A stretch of DNA of 64,000 nucleotides from positions 557,723-621,722 of the forward strand of contig NZ_KI632509.1 of the NCBI RefSeq assembly GCF_000504245.1, read 5' to 3'. Each line of letters starts with the position of its first letter. Position 1 is the stretch's first letter. Source of the stretch: Haloechinothrix halophila YIM 93223. GTDB taxonomy: Bacteria > Actinomycetota > Actinomycetes > Mycobacteriales > Pseudonocardiaceae. The notes beneath the pieces were generated by a model. The model ran no database searches, had not been told where the DNA came from, and worked only from the letters and a program-made list of their open reading frames with translations. Positions 1-7,884 of this stretch are shown in pieces. The position numbers and the translations under genes were made by a program.

Positions 1-105
1 CAATGGGCGACCGCCTCCGAATGGGGTAGCTACGAGACGATCTCCACCGCTGCCGCCGCCAGCGACCACGCCCCGAACACCGGCGCGGCGCCCTTCCCCG
101 GCTGA
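1..105 (+). CDS. 3' end of an unidentified gene cut by the window edge
   Basis: The first reading frame is open from base 1 to a TGA at 103-105 and encodes 34 residues ending in APFPG. The composition (Ala, Ser, Thr, Gly, Pro) is normal for this genome, but there is too little sequence to assign a family. The next gene starts about 200 bp further on, after a tandem repeat, so the two need not share a transcript. It could also be chance open frame in GC-rich DNA. Confidence 0.4.
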   Translation, partial: QWATASEWGSYETISTAAAASDHAPNTGAAPFPG

Positions 106-110
106 GCACT

Positions 111-188
111 CCGTCCGAAAGGTGCAACTCGGAGCGATTACGGTGCGACTCGCGCGGGATACGGTGCGACTCGCGGAGCGTCGGACGG
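111..188. repeat. Three-unit tandem repeat (21-bp period) inside 8-bp inverted repeats
   Basis: A 13-nt core, GGTGCRACTCGSR, begins at 121, 142 and 163, exactly 21 bp apart. The first unit carries GGTGCAACTC and the other two GGTGCGACTC. The array is bracketed by CCGTCCGA (111-118) and its reverse complement TCGGACGG (181-188). The same three-unit order recurs at 6901-6955. It lies in the 200-bp gap before the SDR gene. The function is unknown; a period of two helical turns fits either a protein-binding array or a dispersed genomic repeat. Confidence 0.8.
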
Positions 189-305
189 CGCGTGATGGCA
201 GTCACGACGTCGCGGTGATACACGCCCCTTATCGCAACAATTCGCTAGCCTGCACGTTCACAGACTTGGAGACCAAAACCAGCTGGGGGACGAAGGAGCG
301 GGCAG

Positions 306-1064
306 ATGGAACTCACCTCGACAGCAGCGATCGTCACCGGCGGCGCGTCCGGCCTTGGCGGAGCGACGGCGGCGGCACTGGCAGCCAAGGGCGCCAGCGT
401 GTTCGCGTTCGATCTGCCAGCCGCGATCGAGAAGGCCGAACCCGCGGAGGGCATCACCTATGTCGAGACCGACGTGACTGATCCCGAGCAGGTGCAGGCC
501 GCCGTCGCGACCGCGTCCGGCGCTGGTGTGCCGCTGCGCACCGCGGTGAACTGCGCTGGCATCGGCCCGTCCGCGCGCATCCTGTCCAAGAAGGGCACGC
601 ACGACCTCGCACTGTTCCGCAAGGTCGTCGAAGTGAACCTGATCGGCACCTTCAACGTCACCACGCTCGCGGCCGAGGCCATCGCCAAGACCGAGCCGCT
701 CGACGACAACGCCCGCGGTGTCATCATCAACACCGCGTCGATCGCCGCCTACGACGGGCAGATCGGACAAGTCGCCTACGCGGCATCCAAGGGCGGCGTC
801 GTCGGCCTCAACCTGCCCGCGGCACGCGACCTCTCGTCGTCCGGCATCCGCGTCATGACGATCGCGCCCGGCATCATCGACACGCCGATGCTGGCCACCG
901 TCAGCGACGAGATCCGCGCCGGGCTCGCCGAAGGCGTGCCGTTCCCGAAGCGGCTCGGCAAGCCCGCCGAGTACGCGCAGTTGGCCATCGACATCATCGA
1001 GCACGACTACCTGAACGGCGAAGTCATCCGGCTGGACGGCTCGCTGCGCATGGCGCCGCGCTGA
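306..1064 (+). CDS. Short-chain dehydrogenase, 3-hydroxyacyl-CoA dehydrogenase (type II) like
   Basis: This is a 252-residue classical SDR that should oxidise a hydroxyacyl or similar secondary alcohol with NAD+. The Rossmann glycine motif TGGASGLG is at residues 11-18, NCAG at 82-85, and the catalytic Ser145, Tyr158 and Lys162 stand in S-x12-Y-x3-K order. The PG-x-I-x-T-P-M segment after the active site is typical of HSD17B10-like 3-hydroxyacyl-CoA dehydrogenases. The ATG at 306 follows a good ribosome site (GAAGGAG). It is transcribed alone, after a tandem repeat and converging on a nuclease gene. The SDR class is certain; the fatty acid or branched-chain acyl-CoA substrate is inferred. Confidence 0.88.
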   Translation: MELTSTAAIVTGGASGLGGATAAALAAKGASVFAFDLPAAIEKAEPAEGITYVETDVTDPEQVQAAVATASGAGVPLRTAVNCAGIGPSARILSKKGTHDLALFRKVVEVNLIGTFNVTTLAAEAIAKTEPLDDNARGVIINTASIAAYDGQIGQVAYAASKGGVVGLNLPAARDLSSSGIRVMTIAPGIIDTPMLATVSDEIRAGLAEGVPFPKRLGKPAEYAQLAIDIIEHDYLNGEVIRLDGSLRMAPR

Positions 1065-1071
1065 CATCCAT

Positions 1072-1095
1072 TCCCGATGCGCCGCCCTATCGGGA
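1072..1095. terminator. Hairpin between convergent genes
   Basis: TCCCGAT (1072-1078) pairs with ATCGGGA (1089-1095) across a 10-nt loop, 8 bp after the SDR stop and before the end of the convergent nuclease gene. There is no T tract, so a terminator role rests on position only. Confidence 0.4.
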
Positions 1096-1163
1096 TCCGA
1101 GGTCGCCGGGTACTAGTTCGTCCTCAGGCAGCGCCAGGCGCCAGGCGGCAGGCGCGCCCGCCG

Positions 1164-2798
1164 TTACAAATCCCCGATATACGGGACGTCCGCCATCGCT
1201 GAGCCGGACATCCACGTGCGCAGCGCGTGCGTGGCGCGGACGTCGTCCTCGTTGTAACGCAGCAGCCGTTCCCGCTGCCGCAGCGCGGGCGCGCTGCCAT
1301 CCATGCCGACGGCCTCTCGGTACCAGCGCATCGACGCCTCGCCACTGGCCTCCGGGTCGTCCCAGTCATGGCCAGCCTGTCGCGCGAGGACCTTCAAGCC
1401 TTTGCCCGCCGTTGACAAGAAGGTGTCCGCGACGCTCCGGAACAAGTCGATCCACTCATCGGAGTCAACGAACGCCTGCACCTCTTCGACCTCGGGCACG
1501 CCAGGTTTACCCGCGAACCGGGTCGCCGAGCTGAGCAGCCAGCGGTTCTCGGCCAGCGCGTTGTAGCAGTAGGCGCGGAACGTCAGCCCTCGCTGCGCCG
1601 CACGCGCGCGGACCTCGTTGAACCACGTCCAGAACTCCGCGAACGAGCGCGCTTCGTCGTCGGTCGGCACCGGCTCCCACGTGCCGAAAGAGTGGTACCC
1701 GTGCGGCAACCCGACGTCGGCGCCAGACAGCAGCGCACCCCACAGGTACGCGCCGTGATCGGCGAAGCTCTCCATATCGACGTCGACCTCAACGTCACCG
1801 CGCGGGACCACGACGTCACGAACTTTGCGCACCACGGACACCCCGCCGCGCCACGCCCGTGCGAGCGCCACCGCGTGTTCGAACGGCATCCCGGTCAGTA
1901 GCGCGGGCGGCTCACCTGACGGGTCGAGCGCGGCGAGCTGATCCACCGTCGCGACGCCGCGCTCGCGAAGCATCACCGCGTCGTCACCGCGCGCGACAAG
2001 GCTGACGTCGCGCGCCTCGAGCAGTGCCGGTTCGCATACCGACCACCACGGGCACTGCTTGCACTCCACGATCCTGGACGGCTGCGCCAGCGGTTCCCCG
2101 CCGGTGGCCGCCGCGACCGCGATGGCGTGACGGTCGCCGAATCGGTCCGCGTACTCGGTCATCGCGCTGCGCTCACCGGGGAACGTCGGCGCATCGAGGT
2201 CGAACCACAGCACGACGTCGGCGTCGAGCCCGATGACGCCGCCGCGCGCGGTGTCCGGCTCGGCGTGGCCCGCCGCGCGCAGCAGCTCCCGCAGGTGAGC
2301 GAGTCGAAGCTGGTCGCGCGGGTGGGAGCGCATCTTGCGCTCGGCGTCCTCCCGTGCGTTCGCGGGGTTCAGGTCGGGCAGCGTCGTGGTGATCGCGCCC
2401 GCGCCCGGGTCGCTGATCCGATGCCGCACGACGATCACCGGCACGTAGCCGCGCTCGGTACGGACAAGCACCTCGGCCCCGCCGCGCCGTCCACCATCGG
2501 TGTCGGCGGGCAGCAGCCCACCGGAGATGTACCGGGCGCCGGCCGCGAGCGCCTCCACCGTGGCCGCCACCCGCTCACGATGCGGCACGTCGACCGGCAC
2601 GCTCACCCAGCCGTCCGGGTGCGCGGCACGCAGCCGCTCGGCGACGTCGGCCCTGTGCTCGGCCGCGTCCGCGATGCGCTGCTCGGTCGCCGGGTTGAGC
2701 GGGGCGAGTTCGACGTCGGCATACGCGGGGTCGTTTTCGAGGTGCACACGACGCCTGCACCTCGTGAGTACCCCAGCGTCGAGTAGCACATCGCCCAT
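1164..2798 (-). CDS. TM0106-family RecB-like nuclease with RNase H-like domain
   Basis: A 544-residue protein of the TM0106 type: an N-terminal PD-(D/E)XK (RecB/Cas4-like) nuclease region, a cysteine cluster CKQCPWWSVC that may hold an Fe-S or metal centre, and a C-terminal DEDD-type RNase H-like exonuclease domain. The last is visible as VDVDMESF, YNALAENRWL and YNEDDVRATHALRTW. The open frame runs upstream to 3161, but that extension is low-complexity antisense of the next gene. The start chosen is the ATG at 2798 (MGDVLLDAGVLTRC), just after GGGTGGTG. A role in nucleic acid processing or repair is inferred from the domains; no biochemical function is established for the family that I know of. 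Confidence 0.82.
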   Translation of the reverse strand: MGDVLLDAGVLTRCRRRVHLENDPAYADVELAPLNPATEQRIADAAEHRADVAERLRAAHPDGWVSVPVDVPHRERVAATVEALAAGARYISGGLLPADTDGGRRGGAEVLVRTERGYVPVIVVRHRISDPGAGAITTTLPDLNPANAREDAERKMRSHPRDQLRLAHLRELLRAAGHAEPDTARGGVIGLDADVVLWFDLDAPTFPGERSAMTEYADRFGDRHAIAVAAATGGEPLAQPSRIVECKQCPWWSVCEPALLEARDVSLVARGDDAVMLRERGVATVDQLAALDPSGEPPALLTGMPFEHAVALARAWRGGVSVVRKVRDVVVPRGDVEVDVDMESFADHGAYLWGALLSGADVGLPHGYHSFGTWEPVPTDDEARSFAEFWTWFNEVRARAAQRGLTFRAYCYNALAENRWLLSSATRFAGKPGVPEVEEVQAFVDSDEWIDLFRSVADTFLSTAGKGLKVLARQAGHDWDDPEASGEASMRWYREAVGMDGSAPALRQRERLLRYNEDDVRATHALRTWMSGSAMADVPYIGDL

Positions 2799-2947
2799 AC
2801 TCACCACCCTAAGCGCAGCCACCGACACCGTGCGCGAAGCGTGCCCCGACAGTTGCCTGGCACACCGCGCGTCCGCTGGGCCGCCGGTACACACTGGAAG
2901 TAGGTTTGATCCACCAGCGACCAACGACGAGTACGAGGTGGCCACGG

Positions 2948-3598
2948 ATGGCGCGCACGAAGAAGCAAGCGCCCGAGGCGGAGCACGGCTTCGCGGCGGA
3001 AACCATCGAGTCCCTTGAGAAAGCCACCAAATCCAAGAAACTGACCAAGGCGGCGAAGACCGAGGCGAAAGCGGCCAAGAAGGCAGCGAAGAAGGCCCGC
3101 AAGGCCGCCAAGAAAGCCGCGAAATCGCCGGATACCGACGAGACGGCAGCGCACGCGACAACTGAAGAGGAGCACGCCCTGACCGCGAAGAAGGCGCGTC
3201 AAGCCCTGACTGTGACGAAGGTTATCCTTCCGGCTGTGATTCCCGTTGTCACCCCGATCGCGGTGCGGGCAGCAGGGGCCTGCCGCGAGGCCTATGACAA
3301 GTACCAAGCACGCAAGCTCGGCGTCGCCGTTGATTCGCTCGGCGAATACTCCGGCCATGGTGGCGCCCTGCACGCGCGGATCGCCGGCCTGTCCGACGGC
3401 CTTGCCGAACTCCGAACAGGTGGAACGGCTGCGGGCGTCCAGTTCGCCAACGAAGCGGCCAGCACGGCTCGGCAGCTCAGTTCCGCGGTGCGGGCCGCCG
3501 AGCACATGCCACCCGGACGGCGTAAGGACGCGCACCGCGCGATCGCGGCCGAGCTCGATGAACTCGAGGCGACCTTGTTGCATCACCTCGGAGTCTGA
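2948..3598 (+). CDS. Lys/Ala-rich protein with histone-H1-like N-terminus, unknown function
   Basis: 216 residues. The first ~75 residues are dominated by KAAKKA-type repeats resembling histone H1 or HupB tails, then an acidic stretch (TDETAAHATTEEEH), one hydrophobic segment (VILPAVIPVVTPIAV) and a helical C-terminal half rich in Ala, Arg, Glu and Leu. The ATG at 2948 (MARTKKQ) follows GAGGTGG at the right distance, so the 14 codons upstream are rejected. Similar small Lys-rich proteins are common in actinobacteria (some carry DUF6474, to my recollection). DNA or nucleoid binding is possible but not shown. A second unrelated Lys-rich protein lies at 56234-56947. Confidence 0.75.
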   Translation: MARTKKQAPEAEHGFAAETIESLEKATKSKKLTKAAKTEAKAAKKAAKKARKAAKKAAKSPDTDETAAHATTEEEHALTAKKARQALTVTKVILPAVIPVVTPIAVRAAGACREAYDKYQARKLGVAVDSLGEYSGHGGALHARIAGLSDGLAELRTGGTAAGVQFANEAASTARQLSSAVRAAEHMPPGRRKDAHRAIAAELDELEATLLHHLGV

Positions 3599-3665
3599 GG
3601 AACTGCGGCAGGCATCACGCCGGTAGCTTCACGATGACGCGGCGCGATCGCATACCCTCAAACGC

Positions 3666-4208
3666 GTGATCATCCGGTCGCGGTCAGTCCACGCGGGTCG
3701 TGCCCTTCGCGCGACGCGCGGTTCGGTGCTTGCCGTGAGTTCCGCCGTGCTGACCATCAGCGCGCACACGGCGGCCGGTGGTGGCCTGCCCGACCCCGCG
3801 ACGACGATCGCGCTGACCGGGCTGCTCGGCTGGCTGGCCACCGCGATCTCCGACCGCGTGAGCGGCACCACCGGCATCCTCGCGACACTCTCGGTGGCAC
3901 AGCTCCTGCTGCACAGCGCGTTGACGCTGATCAGCGGGCACCACGGGGCACCGGCGTTCGACCCTGGCTTGATGACGATGAGCCACGCCGTCGCCACCCT
4001 GCTCATCGCGCTGCTGCTCAGCCACACCGAACGCGGGCTACTGCTGGTCGCGGCGAGCCTGCGCCGACTGCTGCCGGTGGTCTTCACCCCCGCACCGCCC
4101 CCGCACGGCACACCAGGCGTGGTGCTGTGCTCGCCAGTTCCTGACGACTACGTCCGGGTGCTGCTCCGTCGCGTCTGCACCCGGCGTGGGCCGCCCGCGT
4201 ACTCCTGA
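3666..4208 (+). CDS. Membrane protein of the copper (ycnI-copC-copD) operon
   Basis: 180 residues with about four hydrophobic segments: residues ~20-35, the TIALTGLLGWLATAI stretch, GILATLSVAQLLLHSALTLI and AVATLLIALLLS. Several His residues sit at membrane edges (HH in SGHHGAP, SHAVA, SHTER), suggestive of metal handling. The start is GTG at 3666. The last 40 residues are Arg/Pro-rich and probably cytoplasmic. It precedes ycnI by 65 bp, with a hairpin between. Similar small polytopic proteins are often found beside YcnI and CopC in actinomycetes, so a role in copper handling is inferred from location only. Confidence 0.72.
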   Translation: MIIRSRSVHAGRALRATRGSVLAVSSAVLTISAHTAAGGGLPDPATTIALTGLLGWLATAISDRVSGTTGILATLSVAQLLLHSALTLISGHHGAPAFDPGLMTMSHAVATLLIALLLSHTERGLLLVAASLRRLLPVVFTPAPPPHGTPGVVLCSPVPDDYVRVLLRRVCTRRGPPAYS

Positions 4209-4227
4209 TCTCCGCTTCCCATCACCC

Positions 4228-4251
4228 ATCGCGGCCAGGCGAGGCCGCGAT
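4228..4251 (+). terminator. Hairpin between the membrane protein gene and ycnI
   Basis: ATCGCGGCC (4228-4236) pairs perfectly with GGCCGCGAT (4243-4251) over a 6-nt loop, 22 bp before the ycnI ATG. There is no T run follows. It may attenuate or separate expression of the two genes, or protect the downstream transcript. Confidence 0.45.
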
Positions 4252-4273
4252 CTCATCCTGATCAGGAGTTGTC

Positions 4274-5035
4274 ATGCCTTCAACCAGAACGTTCACGCGC
4301 GCGGGTGTCCTCGCGCTGACCGCCACGATCGCGGGGTCGCTCTCCGGCGGCATCGCCGCAGCGCACGTCACGGCCAATGTCTACGGTGAGCAGCCGACCA
4401 AGGGCGGCTACACCGCGATCGTCATGCGCGTGCCGAACGAAGACGACAGCAAGGGCACCATCAAGCTGTCGGTCGGCATCGCCGAGGAGTACGCGCTCGC
4501 ATCCGTGCGGACCCAGCCGGTGCCGGGCTGGGACGCCGACGTCACCACCACCAAACTGGACGAACCGGTCACCAACGCGAGGGACGCCGAGCTCGACGAG
4601 GTCGTCACCGAGATCACCTGGACCGCTGAGGACGGCAACGCCATTCAGCCGGACGAGTACCAGGAGTTCACCTTCTCGGCTGGTCCACTGCCCACGGATG
4701 TCGACCAGCTCGTGTTGCCCGCCACGCAGACCTACGAAGGTGGCAAGGTCGTGGCATGGGATGAGCCGCCGGTGGACGGTGAGGATCCGGAACGTCCCGC
4801 GCCCGTGGTGCAGCTCGCGGCCGAATCGAGCGGCCACGGCTCGGGCTCGTCCGACTCGGCGTCGGCCACCGCACAACGAGCCGCCGAGACGGAGGACGTC
4901 GCCGATGCCGGCGCGACAACCGACTCGACCGCGCGTTGGCTCGGTGGGCTCGGGCTCGCGTTCGGCGCGCTCGGGGTCGGCTTCGGCATCGGCGCCATCG
5001 CCCGATCACGGCAGAAGACAGCACGGGAGGACTGA
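4274..5035 (+). CDS. ycnI: YcnI-family (DUF1775) copper-binding secreted/anchored protein
   Basis: 253 residues: a signal peptide (TRAGVLALTATIAGSLSGGIAA), then a mature start AHVTANVYGEQ, a DUF1775 domain to about residue 165, a Ser/Ala/Glu-rich linker, and a C-terminal membrane helix (WLGGLGLAFGALGVGFGIGA) ending in Arg/Lys. In the characterised family the N-terminal His exposed after cleavage helps coordinate Cu(II); the same His is here. The ATG at 4274 follows CAGGAG. The copC start is 3 bp after its stop, so the two are cotranscribed. It probably presents periplasmic/extracytoplasmic copper to the CopC/CopD pair. Confidence 0.9.
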   Translation: MPSTRTFTRAGVLALTATIAGSLSGGIAAAHVTANVYGEQPTKGGYTAIVMRVPNEDDSKGTIKLSVGIAEEYALASVRTQPVPGWDADVTTTKLDEPVTNARDAELDEVVTEITWTAEDGNAIQPDEYQEFTFSAGPLPTDVDQLVLPATQTYEGGKVVAWDEPPVDGEDPERPAPVVQLAAESSGHGSGSSDSASATAQRAAETEDVADAGATTDSTARWLGGLGLAFGALGVGFGIGAIARSRQKTARED

Positions 5036-5037
5036 CC

Positions 5038-5598
5038 ATGCGCACCGCACCGGGCACGGCACTGGCACGGACGACGATCGCCACGCTGGTCACGGTGCTC
5101 GCTTTGCTCGCCGCCGCGCCGCAGGCGCTGGCGCACAACACGCTGACCGGCTCCGACCCCAAGGAGGACGCGGCGGTCGACGTCGCTCCGGAGAAGGTGA
5201 CGCTGACCTTCGACCAGCCGGTGCAGCCCGGCGAGGTCAACCAGGTCGTCGTCAACGGCCCGGACGGCGGCCAGTGGGCACGCGGCCCGGTCGAGGTGGA
5301 CGGCACCGAGGTGTCACGCTCGCTCGGTGAACTCGGCCCTGCTGGGGAATACACGATCGGGTTCCGCATCCTGTCGGCCGACGGCCACCCGGTGACGCGG
5401 GAGGTCCCGTTCACGCTCACCACGGCTGGTACCGGCTCGCCGGTCGAGACGAACCCGGCGCAGCAGGCCGAGCCCGGTGACGTGACGGACGCCCAGGAAC
5501 CGTCGTCGGTCATCCCGGTATGGGTATGGATCGCCGGTGCGGTTCTGCTGCTCGGCGCGGGAATCGTGCTGGCGATGCGGCTCGGCCGCGAGCGATGA
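5038..5598 (+). CDS. copC: CopC-domain copper-binding protein
   Basis: 186 residues: a signal peptide ending at QALA|HNTL, a CopC immunoglobulin-like domain (residues ~36-130) with the family segments DVAPEKVTLTFDQPV and YTIGFRILSADGHPVTR, a polar linker, and a C-terminal membrane helix (VWVWIAGAVLLLGAGIVLAM) followed by RLGRER. Mature His1 and the His in DGHPV are the usual copper ligands. The ATG at 5038 was preferred to the longer frame from 4936, which overlaps ycnI and lacks a signal peptide. Its stop overlaps the next start (ATGA). Confidence 0.92.
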   Translation: MRTAPGTALARTTIATLVTVLALLAAAPQALAHNTLTGSDPKEDAAVDVAPEKVTLTFDQPVQPGEVNQVVVNGPDGGQWARGPVEVDGTEVSRSLGELGPAGEYTIGFRILSADGHPVTREVPFTLTTAGTGSPVETNPAQQAEPGDVTDAQEPSSVIPVWVWIAGAVLLLGAGIVLAMRLGRER

Positions 5599-6713
5599 CG
5601 TCCCCGAGCGCGGCGGCGCGGCTGGCTCCCTTTGGCGCCGCCGTCGCCGCCGCACTCGCGGGCGCGCTTGCCGGTGCCGGGCTCACGGTGGCGACGCCGG
5701 TGACTGGCATCGCCGATCCCGGCACCGGTGTGCTGGTCGCACTGCCGCTCGTCCGGGCGCTGCTCGGTGTAACGGCGGCGGCGACCGTGGGGCTCTGCCT
5801 GCTGCCGCTGCTCCTCGGGACCGGCGGTCCCGGTGACGGCAGCGGCCCTGGCAGCAGCCGAGACACCGCCGACCGCGCGGAGCCCGTGCTGCACCGGGCC
5901 CGCCGGTGGTCGGTGGTGACGTCGATGGTGTGGGCAGCGACGGCCGTCACCGCATTGCTGCTGCACACCGCCGAGTTCACAGTGCAGGCCGACGCCATCG
6001 GCCTCGCCGACGTCGTAGGCTACGTCACCACGGTCGGCACCGGCAAAGCGCTGCTCGGCGTCATCGTGCTGACGCTGCTGCTGTGCGGGCTGAACGTGCT
6101 CGCCGTCCGGCACCGCGAACGGGTGCCCGCCGAGATCCGCACCGGGCTCGGGGTGTTCGCGCTGCTCCCACTGCCTGCGACCGGGCACGCGGCGGGCTGG
6201 CTGGGGCAGGACTACGCCGTCGTCGCGCTGGAACTGCACGTCATCAGCGCCGTGGTGTGGCTCGGTGGTCTCGCGGCGCTCGCGGTGTCGCTCGCCAGCG
6301 ACACCGCGCTGCTCGCCACGGCACTGCCCCGGTTCTCCGTGGTCGCCACCGCCTGCATCGCGACCACCGCGGTGACCGGCACGATCAGCGGCCTCACCCA
6401 GCTCGGCACGCACGGCTCGGTATCGGTCGCGGCGATATCGGCCGCACTGATCGGCACGCCCTATGGCGCGCTGCTGCTCGCCAAGCTGGTGTGTTTCGGC
6501 GCGATCGCGCTCGCGGGCGCGAAGATGCGCTGGCGCATTCTGCCCGCCGTCGTCGCGAGCCATGACGAGAGCGCACGAATCAGGACGCACGACGGTAGCC
6601 AGCGAACCCGTACCCGTCGCCCGGCCTTCGTCGCGTGGGCGAGCGCCGAACTACTCCTCCTCGGACTCGCGTTCGGCATCGCGGCCGTGCTCTCCCGCGC
6701 CGGTTTCGGTTGA
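5595..6713 (+). CDS. copD: CopD-like copper-resistance membrane protein
   Basis: 372 residues with about nine hydrophobic helices, CopD/PcoD type. Conserved His residues occur in ATGHAAGW, ELHVISAVVWLGGLAAL and the TAEF/HT segment. The start is the ATG of the ATGA overlap with copC at 5595-5598; upstream codons in that frame are copC antiframe. It is normally thought to move copper from periplasmic CopC across the membrane. It is the last gene of the ycnI-copC-copD unit. The family is clear; direction of transport is not readable from sequence. Confidence 0.88.
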   Translation: MTSPSAAARLAPFGAAVAAALAGALAGAGLTVATPVTGIADPGTGVLVALPLVRALLGVTAAATVGLCLLPLLLGTGGPGDGSGPGSSRDTADRAEPVLHRARRWSVVTSMVWAATAVTALLLHTAEFTVQADAIGLADVVGYVTTVGTGKALLGVIVLTLLLCGLNVLAVRHRERVPAEIRTGLGVFALLPLPATGHAAGWLGQDYAVVALELHVISAVVWLGGLAALAVSLASDTALLATALPRFSVVATACIATTAVTGTISGLTQLGTHGSVSVAAISAALIGTPYGALLLAKLVCFGAIALAGAKMRWRILPAVVASHDESARIRTHDGSQRTRTRRPAFVAWASAELLLLGLAFGIAAVLSRAGFG

Positions 6714-6885
6714 TCCATTTGGCCCAGTGGGTGACTAGTCGGGCCGAATTTCCGCCCGTTCGGCACCCCCGTGTGATCAAAACGGTGAACGGTATCCCCG
6801 CGTCGATGAACGCCGCCATTCGAGTGGGTAGTTCCGCGCCGAAACGGCGTTTCACCCGCTTCGCCGGACTCCCGCCAGGTCACCA

Positions 6886-6965
6886 CGATTCAGCGCGGAC
6901 GGTGCAACTCGCGCCAAATACGGTGCGACTCGCGCCAAATACGGTGCGACTCGCGCGATTCAGCG
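6886..6965. repeat. Second three-unit 21-bp tandem repeat, flanked by 10-bp direct repeats
   Basis: The core GGTGCRACTCGCG starts at 6901, 6922 and 6943 with the same order (A-variant first, then two G-variants) and the same 21-bp period as the array at 121. The spacers are CCAAATAC-like. The 10-mer CGATTCAGCG occurs on both sides (6886-6895 and 6956-6965), the second copy spanning the stop codon of the phosphotransferase gene. This looks like a target duplication or a local duplication. The array lies between convergent genes. Confidence 0.8.
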
Positions 6966-7856
6966 GTAGCGCGTCCAGCGTGCGTCGCGGTCGCCCGCCC
7001 TGATGTCGGCGAGCCGCCGCTGGAACTCCGGCCGCACGCCGGGATGGCTGCGCAGGATCGGCAGCACGCTCGTTGTCAGCTTCAGCTCCCGCGCCGCCTG
7101 CAGCACCTCGAAGCCCTCCCAGGCCATGACGTCGAAGCCGTAGGCGTCCGCCAGCTCCTCGTACACCGCCATCGGGTCGCCGAACCGCAGCACACCCAGC
7201 GCGACCGGCATCAGGTCCCACTCCGGCGGCCCGACCCCCGACGAGTCGAAATCGCAGAGCACGGGGCCGTCCTCGCCGACGAGGACGTTGCCGAGATGGG
7301 CATCGCCGTGCAATAACGCTGGCCGCAGCGGGAAGGCGAGCGCGTCGAGCTTGGCCTGCACCTCATCGCACCGGTCCAGCAGGAACCGGCGGTCAGCGAG
7401 GTCCAGCTCCTCGGCGTCGGCCACCCGGGAGCGGACGTCGGTCAGCGGCGACCAACCGGGCAGCCCCTCGGGCACTGGCAGCACGTGCACCTGCCGCAAC
7501 AGCCGACCCAGGTCGGCGGGCGCTGCGCGCACCGGTTGCTCGCGCACCCGCCACCACAGCGTCGCGACGTGCTCACCCGCGCTGACCGGCTGCTCGACCC
7601 CCGGGTAGAGCCGCACAGCGGGGACGTCGTGGCGGGCGAAGTGCTCAGCGACGGCGACCACCTTGGCGACCCGGTGCCGCAGCGTCTCCGAGCCCACGAT
7701 GCGCACCACGACCGGCGCGCTGGCCAGCGAGTACACCGCGTTGTTCGTGAACCGCAGCAGCTCGGCACCCGCCGAGTCGAGACCAGCCTGGCCACAGACG
7801 TCGGCCAGCGCGGCCTCGAGCTTGTCCCGTGTGAAGCGCGGATTCTGCTCCTGCAC
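6960..7856 (-). CDS. Phosphotransferase (APH / kinase-like fold) enzyme
   Basis: 298 residues of the aminoglycoside phosphotransferase/choline kinase superfamily. The catalytic loop HGDAHLGN is at 183-190 and the metal-binding CDFD at 201-204; VVVRIVG (49-55) fits the ATP-lobe strand. Such stand-alone genes phosphorylate small hydroxylated molecules (sugars, choline, antibiotics), and the substrate cannot be read here. It lies 28 bp downstream of the XRE-TPR regulator on the same strand, so it may be cotranscribed with it. The stop codon falls inside the duplicated 10-mer that flanks the tandem repeat. Confidence 0.85.
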   Translation of the reverse strand: MQEQNPRFTRDKLEAALADVCGQAGLDSAGAELLRFTNNAVYSLASAPVVVRIVGSETLRHRVAKVVAVAEHFARHDVPAVRLYPGVEQPVSAGEHVATLWWRVREQPVRAAPADLGRLLRQVHVLPVPEGLPGWSPLTDVRSRVADAEELDLADRRFLLDRCDEVQAKLDALAFPLRPALLHGDAHLGNVLVGEDGPVLCDFDSSGVGPPEWDLMPVALGVLRFGDPMAVYEELADAYGFDVMAWEGFEVLQAARELKLTTSVLPILRSHPGVRPEFQRRLADIRAGDRDARWTRYR

Positions 7857-7884
7857 CGTGTCGCAGCCCCCCAGTCCCTGCCAG

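Noticed and set aside
1122-1160. CAGGCGC-type short repeats near the nuclease gene end, with a look-alike at 14775-14815
   Set aside because: Low-complexity GC words without fixed spacing; not different from expectation in this genome by eye.
4668-6590. 640-residue minus-strand open frame opposite copC/copD
   Set aside because: Arg/Gly/His-rich translation without domains, fully antisense to well supported copC and copD genes; a GC-codon shadow.
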